A stretch of DNA of 6,468 nucleotides. Source: CAXXFQ01 sp963674475. Lineage in GTDB: Bacteria; Planctomycetota; Planctomycetia; Pirellulales; Thermoguttaceae. The stretch spans positions 1 to 6,468 of the forward strand of contig CAXXFQ010000028.1 in NCBI GenBank assembly GCA_963674475.2. The letters are read 5' to 3'. The translations under genes and the position numbers were made by a program. Below the pieces are notes generated by a model that made no database searches, was not told the DNA's origin, and was given only the letters and a program-made list of their open reading frames with translations. Of the stretch, positions 1 through 6,074 are shown in pieces (position 1 is the first letter of the stretch; every line of letters begins with the position of its first letter).

Positions 1-1
1 A

Positions 2-3000
2 AAGGAAATTCCCAAGGAGCGTATTTTTCTTGTCCCGGGTAATCATGATGTGAACCGAAAGCGGGTGGATGACATGACGACCACGTATCTGGACAGTCTG
101 GATGACCAGGACCGCATCTCAGATTTCATGGCAGACGGTAAAGGGGCATGGAAATTAACCATGGAGCGCCTGAAAGACTACCATGATTTTCTGAAAGGTT
201 TCGGCAACCCTGTTTTGCTCCAGGATTCTGAGCGTCTGACCTACGGCACCACGATCGACATCAACGGCATCCGGGTGGGCATTGCAGGCTACAACACCGT
301 ATGGAGCAGCGGGCGAAACAGCAAGGAAGAAAACGGCAAACTCCGGGTGGCCTGGAAATGGCAGACAGCTTATGTGAGAAAGCATATCAAAGATGCCCAG
401 GTCAAGATTGCCTTATTTCATCATCCTGTGTCCTGGGGATCCGAGCCGGACAAAACCTTTGCAGAAGATAAATTGAGAAATGAGTTTCACTTTATTTTGT
501 CCGGCCATGAGCACAAGACCGGCGTCACTCACTATGCTGACGGCCGTGCCGGTATTGCCGCCTATGCCTGCTACCACCGGTCCCAGGGCAGCGGGTACAA
601 TATCTGCTGCCTGGATTTTGAAAATCAAACAGGTGAGGTTTATTTAAGAAAATACAGCACCGAGGACAGGGGCGGCTGGGTCCGCAGGACTACACCCAAG
701 GCCCGGCACGGACGATATTATTTGGAACATCTGGAAAAATGGATGCCCACGCCGAACAAAGAAACTGTGCAAGACTCCATAGAACCAGTTCCGGCGGACA
801 CTTCCTCGCGGGTACCTTCCGGCCCGGCCCTGGAGTTTGAACGGCAACTGGTCCTATATAAACGCAGGGCCGTATCCCTGTATGAAAAATTGCCCATGAT
901 CGGGTTTGGTGCCCGGCTGCGGGTTTCCATCCGCATCAAGGATATTTATATGCCCCTGCACGCCATGGTGGATGATGCCGTCCAGTTTGGGGAATGTTAT
1001 GCCGATTCCCAGGATGCGGCCGAGTGTCTAGAAAAACTGGGCCGGAACACCCAGATTTCCATTCCCGACGCCTTTCAGGTGTGCCGGGAGAACAAAGGCC
1101 GGGGCATTGTTATTTTAGGAGACCCGGGGTCCGGCAAGACGACCCATTTAAAGCGTCTGCTTTTGTGGGCGCTGTCCAAAGATCATGAAACCATCGGGTT
1201 GCCCGCCGGAATCATCCCCTTGTTTCTGCCGCTGCGCGAACTTAAAGATTCAAATATCAAAAATTTTATCCATGACTGTATGGCAGATGCCGGCCTTGAA
1301 ATGACCGAAGAATTCACGGACCAACTCCTGGATCATCAGCCGGTGCTTTTGCTGTTCGACGGTCTGGACGAAATTCAGAATACGAAACTAAGAGTTGAAG
1401 CAGTACGCAATATTTCCCGGTTCATGACCGGCCGCAGCAATTTGTATGCGGCCGTGACCTGCCGTTTTGCAGGGTATACGGCCACGGCCCGGCTGGACAA
1501 TGCGTTCATGGAGCTGCATCTGCGCCCGTTGACCCGCAACCAGGCCCAGGACTTTATCCGGACCTGGTACCGGCTTGTGGAAACCGCAGACAACAAGGAT
1601 TTGTCCCAGGCTCAGGATCTTGCCGCTAAAAAGGCCGACGATCTGATTGAGAACCTGTCATCCGATGATTTCAGGGCCGGCCGGGTCTTTGAAATGACCC
1701 GCAATCCCCTGCTGTTGACCAATATCTGCCTGGTGCACCGGGACGGGGGGCGGCTGCCCAGAACCCGGGGCAAATTGTACAGGGCCGCCATGGATGTGCT
1801 CTTGGAATTCTGGCGGGGTTCCCGAGGAGTGGAAGTTCGTATCGGCGCGGATCTGGGCCGGCGGGTGCTCCAGCCCGTGGCCCTGTGGATGCACCAAAAG
1901 GAAAACAGGATCCGGGCTTCTGCCGACGAGCTTGCGCCAGTGCTGGAAGAAGTTTTGGAAAAGGTCCGGTGGCCCCACGGCTCTGAAAGGGATTTTTTGC
2001 GAATGGTCCGGGATGATACAGGCCTGCTCACCGGTTGGGGAAACAGCACCTACGGGTTTATGCACCTGGGCTTCCAGGAGTACCTGGCGGCCTGCCAAAT
2101 TCGCAGCCTTTCCTTTGAGGATGATACCGTGCTGACCCAATTGGCGGAACACTGGGGGCAGTCCTGGTGGCAGGAGGTAATCCTGCTGTTGGTGGGCCTG
2201 GAAGATCCGTCAAGGTTCAAAGCGTTCATGACCCAGGTGGTCAAGCTGCCTGCATTTTCAGCTGATCCCGGGATGGCCGAGCGCTGCCTGGAAGATGCTG
2301 CGGAAATCGACTGGACCCCGTTTTTGGATTTGCTGGCCGCAAGGCCGGGCAAAGATCCCCAATTGTGGGACCAACAATTGACGGCCCTGAAGATCCTTGA
2401 CCGGCATGCCAAAGAACGGCTCAACCCCCTGGCAAGCAACCTTGAAGATCATCCCATGCCCCAGATCCGGCAACGGTTTTCGGATCAGTACCGCCGCCTG
2501 GACGAAAATATGCTGGTTCACGGAGACATTCTGTATGAGATGGTGAAGATTCCAGGGGGTAGAATTACCATAGAATCCTCCGAAATTGCCCTCGATCCAT
2601 TTTACATGGGGCGCTATCCTGTGACCAACCGCCAATATGCCCTGTATTTAAAGACCAATCCCAATACCAGAGAACCAAAATACTGGGGGGATCGTGAATA
2701 CAACGGGGAGAACCAGCCTGTAGTGGGCGTGACCTGGGATGAAGCCCGGAATTTTGCCCAATGGGCCGGGCTTTCACTGCCTTCCGAAGCCCAGTGGGAA
2801 TTTGCCTGCAGGGCCGGGACTGCGACCGGGTTTTATACCGGTGATGCAGATGAGGACTTGGCACGGGCCGGATGGTATAAGGATAATTCCGTTGGCAGGC
2901 TGCATCCGGTGGGGGAAAAAGAACCCAATGCATACGGGCTGTATGACATGCACGGCAATGTATGGGAGTGGATAACAGATAAAATTTTTGGAACCAACCG

Positions 3001-3127
3001 AGTGCTCCGTGGCGGTGCATTCTGCGACGGGGCCGAGTACTGCCGGTCTGCTTGCCGCAGCGGCAAACACCCGTCCGGTCGCCGTCGCCAAGACTTGGGT
3101 TTCCGTCTGGTGCTGCTCCCAGGCTAA
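2..3127 (+). CDS. Metallophosphoesterase-NACHT-FGE/C-lectin protein, NLR-like conflict ATPase (5' partial)
   Basis: Predicted bacterial NLR-like defence protein. The frame is open to the window edge: before the GTG at 50 it reads FLVPGNHDVN, the GNHD metal-binding motif of calcineurin-like phosphoesterases, so the true start lies upstream and GTG-50 is internal. Numbering from GTG-50 as residue 1, the phosphoesterase continues with FHHP (about 123-126) and SGHEH (151-155), both metal-ligand motifs. A linker follows. The NACHT NTPase has Walker A GDPGSGKTT (357-365), Walker B LLLFDGLDE (433-441) and a downstream helical region with FMHLGFQEYLAA (670-681), typical of NACHT proteins. The C-terminus (about 828-1023) is a compact FGE-sulfatase/C-type-lectin-fold domain: IPGG, PVTNRQY, LPSEAQWEFACRAGT, GLYDMHGNVWEW, RVLRGG and LGFRLVL. 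It has a CX5C near the end instead of the CX4C of true formylglycine-generating enzymes, so I infer binding rather than catalysis. By analogy with NLRs: lectin sensor, NACHT switch, phosphoesterase effector. Domain calls are firm; the immune role is inferred. Confidence 0.93.
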   Translation, partial: KEIPKERIFLVPGNHDVNRKRVDDMTTTYLDSLDDQDRISDFMADGKGAWKLTMERLKDYHDFLKGFGNPVLLQDSERLTYGTTIDINGIRVGIAGYNTVWSSGRNSKEENGKLRVAWKWQTAYVRKHIKDAQVKIALFHHPVSWGSEPDKTFAEDKLRNEFHFILSGHEHKTGVTHYADGRAGIAAYACYHRSQGSGYNICCLDFENQTGEVYLRKYSTEDRGGWVRRTTPKARHGRYYLEHLEKWMPTPNKETVQDSIEPVPADTSSRVPSGPALEFERQLVLYKRRAVSLYEKLPMIGFGARLRVSIRIKDIYMPLHAMVDDAVQFGECYADSQDAAECLEKLGRNTQISIPDAFQVCRENKGRGIVILGDPGSGKTTHLKRLLLWALSKDHETIGLPAGIIPLFLPLRELKDSNIKNFIHDCMADAGLEMTEEFTDQLLDHQPVLLLFDGLDEIQNTKLRVEAVRNISRFMTGRSNLYAAVTCRFAGYTATARLDNAFMELHLRPLTRNQAQDFIRTWYRLVETADNKDLSQAQDLAAKKADDLIENLSSDDFRAGRVFEMTRNPLLLTNICLVHRDGGRLPRTRGKLYRAAMDVLLEFWRGSRGVEVRIGADLGRRVLQPVALWMHQKENRIRASADELAPVLEEVLEKVRWPHGSERDFLRMVRDDTGLLTGWGNSTYGFMHLGFQEYLAACQIRSLSFEDDTVLTQLAEHWGQSWWQEVILLLVGLEDPSRFKAFMTQVVKLPAFSADPGMAERCLEDAAEIDWTPFLDLLAARPGKDPQLWDQQLTALKILDRHAKERLNPLASNLEDHPMPQIRQRFSDQYRRLDENMLVHGDILYEMVKIPGGRITIESSEIALDPFYMGRYPVTNRQYALYLKTNPNTREPKYWGDREYNGENQPVVGVTWDEARNFAQWAGLSLPSEAQWEFACRAGTATGFYTGDADEDLARAGWYKDNSVGRLHPVGEKEPNAYGLYDMHGNVWEWITDKIFGTNRVLRGGAFCDGAEYCRSACRSGKHPSGRRRQDLGFRLVLLPG
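3005..3124 (+). other. Candidate DGR-type variable region at the 3' end of the NACHT-FGE gene
   Basis: The last ~35 codons match the layout of C-type-lectin/FGE variable regions of diversity-generating retroelement targets: RVLRGG, then a stretch of irregular residues around conserved CRSA and LGFRL anchors, ending almost at the stop codon. Many codons at the expected variable sites could come from a template AAC or AAT by substitution of adenines only: TGC 3023, GAC 3026, TAC 3038, TGC 3053, AGC 3059, GGC 3062, CAC 3068, GGT 3077, CGT 3083, CGC 3086, GAC 3092. The anchors between them (CGG TCT, CCG TCC, TTG GGT TTC CGT) carry no adenine. No template repeat, Avd or reverse transcriptase is in the window, so this rests on pattern alone. 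An ordinary FGE C-terminus is the alternative. Confidence 0.5.
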
Positions 3128-3184
3128 GATCCTTTTGGGTTGCGGTTTGCTGATTGATGGAAAATTTAGCCAAGGAGAATACAT

Positions 3185-3348
3185 ATGGAGCCAATATTTT
3201 TGATCATGGGGGGCGTTGAGGACGGCGGCTTCTACTGCCGGAAAAAGTTTGTCAAAAAGGAGCCGGAGAAGCCTACGAGAAGTTTAAATCTCTGATCGTT
3301 GACCGGATCAAAGCGCGCAAGGCCGATTCCATTCAACCTATAAAATAA
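3185..3348 (+). pseudogene. Small NACHT-companion protein gene, broken by two homopolymer indels
   Basis: A strong ribosome binding site, AAGGAG at 3172-3177, sits 7 nt before ATG-3185, 57 bases after the NACHT-FGE stop codon. Read straight, the frame ends at TGA 3293-3295 after 36 codons. If one G is removed from the G6 run (3208-3213) and one A from the A5 run (3254-3258), a coherent 53-residue product appears: MEPIFLIMG, then ALRTAASTAGKSLSK, then GAGEAYEKFKSLIVDRI, ending at TAA 3346-3348. This resembles the short hydrophobic/Ala-Gly-rich N-termini followed by an AY-x-x-(F/L)K-x-LI helix found in small proteins next to bacterial conflict ATPases (effector-associated components); I recognise that by style only. 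It may be a decayed gene, or an intact one with homopolymer sequencing errors. The 3' end abuts the hairpin at 3349, so the gene may also be truncated. Probably co-transcribed with the large gene. Confidence 0.55.
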
Positions 3349-3389
3349 GGGACAGGTAACGTTTTTAACTTCAAAATCGTGGTCTGTCT
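3349..3389. repeat. REP-like imperfect hairpin (RAYT-type candidate)
   Basis: GGGACAG at 3349-3355 faces CTGTCT at 3384-3389 as inverted repeats. Inside them ACG (3359-3361) pairs with CGT (3378-3380), and TTTT pairs with AAAA around the loop AACTTC. The result is a long, interrupted stem-loop. GGGACAG-bounded hairpins of this kind are characteristic of REP elements moved by Y1 (IS200-like, RAYT) transposases; that family link is from memory, and no transposase gene is in the window. It lies exactly between the stop codon of the broken small gene and the AT-rich operon, so it may mark an insertion junction. Confidence 0.45.
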
Positions 3390-3463
3390 AATATTTATGC
3401 CCTATTTATGTGTATGTGCGGGATTATTGATAAAACGCTTTCTGTTGGAAGAGAGAAAGATAA
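3390..3463. other. AT-rich leader of the glycosyltransferase operon
   Basis: A noncoding AT-rich stretch between the REP-like hairpin and the glycosyltransferase start codon. It should hold the promoter of the downstream operon, but I see no convincing -35/-10 pair. The purine-rich GGAAGAGAG at 3447-3455 is the likely ribosome binding site for ATG-3464, although its spacing is slightly long. The composition drop seen in the next two genes already starts here. Confidence is low that this is one functional unit. Confidence 0.3.
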
Positions 3464-4606
3464 ATGACAATAGCAATAGTAGTGCTAATTATTCTTGACC
3501 TGCAAATGCTAGTTTCAATACTTGCACTCTGTATATCTAAAAAACACTTGAAATCTTCTGCATGCTGTAATAGGAACGATAAGATTTTTCCATCCGTTAC
3601 TGTAGTAATACCTTGCTGCAATGAAAAAAGCTCTGTATTGAATAGGTCACTCATTAGCTGTAAAAGAATTAGTTATCCAAATTTTGATTTGGTATTATTG
3701 GAAAATTCAAATAATGAAGAATTGAAAAAAAATAACATGGAAGAAGCTATAAAATATGGAATAAGAGTATTTAATATTAAAAATAAAGGATCTAAAGCTG
3801 CAGCGATAAACGCAATATTGCCAGCTTTAAAAACAGAGTTAATTCTTATCGTAGATGCTGATCAAGAGGTAAAGCAGGATATTTTGACTACACTTATTAG
3901 TCATATGTCAGACACAAATGAAGTGGTTTGTGTTCAAAGTAGTCAAGCATACGAAAATGTAAAAGGGCCTGTATTGTGGAGTGTTGTTTCGATTATAAAG
4001 AATGAAATATTTTATCGGTATATTTGTAATCTATACGAGTTGGTAGGTATATCACCATGTCTTGGGACAAACTTTATAATAGGAGTTGATTTTTTAAATA
4101 GTGTTGGAGGTTTTCCTGATTATAGTTTAACAGAGGATTTGGCGCTTACCGTAGCAATCTATCGACAGAAAAAGAAAGTCAGGTATATTAGTAAAATTCT
4201 GGGAAAAGGAATAGCGCCCACCACGATTTCTTCATATATTGCACAACAGATTAGGTGGTCAAAAGGAACCGCTCAAGTATTCAAGAAAAATTATTTGAAA
4301 GAGAGGAATCCAAGGTTATTGTTCTTATTGTTTTCCTTCAGCCTATATTATCTTTTGGGTGGAGCAGTGTTAGCTTCAATAATTTTTCAGCCTCAAAAAG
4401 ATTATTTTTTTGTTCAAGCTTCTTTATTTCTTTCGTCGATAGTTATTCTATTGCTTGCGGTCCTTTATAGAAAAAGATGGTCAATATTAGAATTAGCCTT
4501 GATTACAATATTCAACGCGCCTTTCCATATATTTGGGTTTGTTTCTGGCGTTTTTTTTAGAAAAAGAGGGGCTTTTATTGTGACAAAAAAGGGGGACTGG
4601 AAATGA
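3464..4606 (+). CDS. Membrane GT2 family glycosyltransferase (BcsA/hyaluronan-synthase-like)
   Basis: Inner-membrane processive-type glycosyltransferase of family 2, 380 residues, expected to transfer sugar from a nucleotide-sugar donor to a growing surface polysaccharide or glycolipid. An N-terminal membrane segment (about 3-24) precedes the GT-A domain, which starts at VTVVIPCCNE (45-54). Catalytic motifs are VDADQ (130-134, the DXD), TED (223-225, general base) and QQIRW (261-265, the Q-x-x-R-W signature of processive GT2 enzymes). Three hydrophobic stretches follow (about 284-308, 315-335, 340-366), and the tail FIVTKKG resembles the VT-x-KG end of cellulose-synthase-like proteins. There is no PilZ domain, so no sign of direct c-di-GMP control. 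The stop codon overlaps the next start in ATGA (4603-4606), so the pair is translationally coupled. The gene is conspicuously AT-rich compared with its flanks, which suggests horizontal origin. Substrate and product cannot be told from the sequence. Confidence 0.9.
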   Translation: MTIAIVVLIILDLQMLVSILALCISKKHLKSSACCNRNDKIFPSVTVVIPCCNEKSSVLNRSLISCKRISYPNFDLVLLENSNNEELKKNNMEEAIKYGIRVFNIKNKGSKAAAINAILPALKTELILIVDADQEVKQDILTTLISHMSDTNEVVCVQSSQAYENVKGPVLWSVVSIIKNEIFYRYICNLYELVGISPCLGTNFIIGVDFLNSVGGFPDYSLTEDLALTVAIYRQKKKVRYISKILGKGIAPTTISSYIAQQIRWSKGTAQVFKKNYLKERNPRLLFLLFSFSLYYLLGGAVLASIIFQPQKDYFFVQASLFLSSIVILLLAVLYRKRWSILELALITIFNAPFHIFGFVSGVFFRKRGAFIVTKKGDWK

Positions 4607-5481
4607 AGATTAGAGCTATTAGAATGTATATTTTAAGCGCCAAAGATAGTATCTGGAATATTTTTCTGGGACTTGTTGTTGCGTTAATGCCGATAGCTTG
4701 GTTGGTAGAACAATTTAACCGTTTTGAAGTATACGTAGGAGTCATATCTTTATTCGCCATCATACTATTTCTGAAATATGCAGGCACGAAATACAATAAA
4801 TCAATTGCTGTATTGCTTACGTTATCAATAACGATAAATGTATTGCTGTTTGATTATCTTTTGAGCGCAATTAAAAATAATGAGGTGCTTCTTCAGGCTA
4901 GTAGCTACAACACTGAGCCGCTATACTTTGATGGCCATAAGATTATTGTGCCTTCATACTCTAACAACAAAGAAAACTACAATATTACAGAAAAAGATGG
5001 GGCGATACATATTTATTTAGAAAGAAATGTAAAAGGAAATCCTGTTGTAATTGACTTCAGCATTTTAGGTGATCTTTATGATAAATCAATTAACGAAATC
5101 ATCTTGTTTTACACATCTTCTGAGGACATGATTTTAGAAATTAGAGGAATGAGTAATGATAGCAAAAAAGCGATAGCACAAGAATACGTTACACTGTTAA
5201 AGAAAAGGGGAATTCATTTAGTCAAGCTGCATAAATTTAATTGTGAAGACAGTGGGTTAAAATTTATCATTCCATATGAAGGAAATGAGTTTTTGAGAAA
5301 TACTCATTTAAAAATCACAGGAATATTTGGTAGGTGCAAGCAGCTTAAAGCCAAAATTGATCGGATACCCCCCAAAAAAAAACCGGCCCTAAAAGGCCAA
5401 GGAAACAAGGAGGATTTTATATCGCGTTCCTCGAACTGTTTCAAACCTTTGCCCCCCGAATTTTTCCAAAACCATAGTTAA
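4603..5481 (+). CDS. Unrecognised membrane protein coupled to the glycosyltransferase (3' end doubtful)
   Basis: I do not recognise a family. Three hydrophobic segments at about residues 17-36, 43-60 and 68-90 are followed by a soluble region of about 150 residues rich in alternating hydrophobic and polar residues, probably a beta-rich domain on one face of the membrane. Its start overlaps the glycosyltransferase stop by 4 nt, with a G-rich ribosome binding site at 4591-4600. The two therefore form one AT-rich operon, and the protein is probably an accessory for polysaccharide assembly or export. Residues from about 247 on look non-native: the frame passes through C6 (5368-5373) and A9 (5374-5382), then a GC-rich hairpin and a ribosome-binding-site-like AAGGAGG, and the peptide becomes a low-complexity Lys/Pro/Ser tail. 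The original C-terminus is probably lost, or altered by a homopolymer indel. That a real gene is here is likely; its end is not secure. Confidence 0.7.
   Translation: MKIRAIRMYILSAKDSIWNIFLGLVVALMPIAWLVEQFNRFEVYVGVISLFAIILFLKYAGTKYNKSIAVLLTLSITINVLLFDYLLSAIKNNEVLLQASSYNTEPLYFDGHKIIVPSYSNNKENYNITEKDGAIHIYLERNVKGNPVVIDFSILGDLYDKSINEIILFYTSSEDMILEIRGMSNDSKKAIAQEYVTLLKKRGIHLVKLHKFNCEDSGLKFIIPYEGNEFLRNTHLKITGIFGRCKQLKAKIDRIPPKKKPALKGQGNKEDFISRSSNCFKPLPPEFFQNHS
5374..5402 (-). terminator. Possible minus-strand intrinsic terminator
   Basis: Read on the minus strand, a GGCC/GGCC stem (5395-5398 with 5385-5388, extendable by two G-C pairs across a 2-nt bulge) is followed by nine T residues (5382-5374). 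This is the form of an intrinsic terminator, but the stem is short. No minus-strand gene is visible just upstream of it, so it could be a remnant of an older gene order or chance. It lies inside the nominal reading frame of the membrane protein gene, another reason to doubt that gene's 3' end. Confidence 0.25.
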
Positions 5482-5503
5482 AATGGTATAAAGATAGTTA
5501 AAA
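5474..5503 (+). promoter_or_regulatory. Paired direct repeat before the nitroreductase gene
   Basis: ATAGTTAAAA occurs at 5474-5483 and again at 5494-5503, start-to-start 20 bp, close to two helical turns. A -10-like TATAAA (5487-5492) lies between the copies, with only a poor -35 match upstream. The arrangement could be a promoter with a repressor or activator site. No regulator gene is nearby, and AT-rich repeats arise easily by chance. Confidence 0.25.
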
Positions 5504-5516
5504 AACAGGAGTAAAC

Positions 5517-6050
5517 ATGTTGATTGAATTATTGCGTAAAAGAAGAAGCATCCGGCAGTTTGAGGATAAACCCGTAAGTTCCGAACAGTGTGATATTCTG
5601 ATCGAAGCCGCACTTCGGTCTCCAAGTTCCAGGGGCTTTAATCCATGGCAGTTTGTGGTGGTAAAAGATAAGAACCGTATCGCACAATTGTCCGAGGCCA
5701 AATCCCATGGTTCCACTTTTTTAAAAAATGCGCCGTTGGCCATCGTCGTGTGTGCTGATACATCTAAAAGCGATGTCTGGATTGAGGATGCTTCCATTGC
5801 CGCTATTATTATTCATCTGGCTGCTGCAGATTTGGGTCTTGGCTCCTGCTGGGCGCAGATGCGTCTGCGTACCCGTGAAGACGGTACTTCAGCCTCGGAT
5901 TATATTTCAAATATTCTTGATTTGCCGGACCATATCCAGGTGGAGGCGATTATCGGCATCGGCCATTCTGCCGATGAAATGGATGGACATGGTAAGAACA
6001 CGCTTTTATATGATCAGGTCAGTTATGAAAAATTTGGTCAGCGCAGTTAA
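5517..6050 (+). CDS. Nitroreductase family protein (FMN-dependent oxidoreductase)
   Basis: Small cytoplasmic FMN-binding NAD(P)H oxidoreductase, 177 residues, within the usual range of short nitroreductases. The N-terminal RRSIRQF (residues 9-15) and SPSSRGFNPWQFVVV (35-49) contribute the phosphate- and flavin-contacting residues of the fold. The DASIAAIIIHLAAADLGLGSCW stretch (split here as the central helix and the GLGSCW turn, about 90-113) and the IGIGH strand near the C-terminus are also typical. The start is supported by AGGAG at 5507-5511, 5 nt before ATG. Base composition returns to that of the NACHT gene, so it belongs to the host-like background rather than the AT-rich operon. It is the last plus-strand gene before the convergent iron-sulfur gene. 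The physiological substrate is unknown; members act on nitroaromatics, quinones, flavins or enones. Confidence 0.92.
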   Translation: MLIELLRKRRSIRQFEDKPVSSEQCDILIEAALRSPSSRGFNPWQFVVVKDKNRIAQLSEAKSHGSTFLKNAPLAIVVCADTSKSDVWIEDASIAAIIIHLAAADLGLGSCWAQMRLRTREDGTSASDYISNILDLPDHIQVEAIIGIGHSADEMDGHGKNTLLYDQVSYEKFGQRS

Positions 6051-6074
6051 TATGAGTCCGAGATAAGTTAACCT

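Noticed and set aside
50..52. GTG-50 as the start codon of the large protein
   Set aside because: The frame is open upstream to base 2 and encodes the FLVPGNHD phosphoesterase motif, so GTG-50 falls inside the conserved domain and the gene begins outside the window.
1612..2439. Long minus-strand open frames opposite the NACHT region
   Set aside because: They mirror the codon pattern of the GC-rich plus-strand gene, show no recognisable motifs and have no good ribosome binding sites.
3122..3171. GGCTAA/TTAGCC inverted repeat after the large gene as a terminator or DGR cruciform
   Set aside because: Only 6 bp with a ~38-nt loop and no T run; too weak to call either structure.
2565..3194. A 209-codon minus-strand frame opposite the FGE domain
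   Set aside because: The plus strand encodes a clear FGE/lectin domain here; the reverse frame is low-complexity Pro/Arg/His-rich and lacks domain signatures.
3128..3463. A DGR template repeat or reverse transcriptase directly downstream of the variable region
   Set aside because: I found no near-copy of 3005-3109 and no reverse transcriptase or Avd-like frame in this gap or elsewhere in the window.
5416..5436. GTTC-CTC-GAAC inverted repeat as a LexA-like operator
   Set aside because: Four-base arms with a 3-nt spacer do not match known LexA box spacing, and it lies in the doubtful junction sequence.
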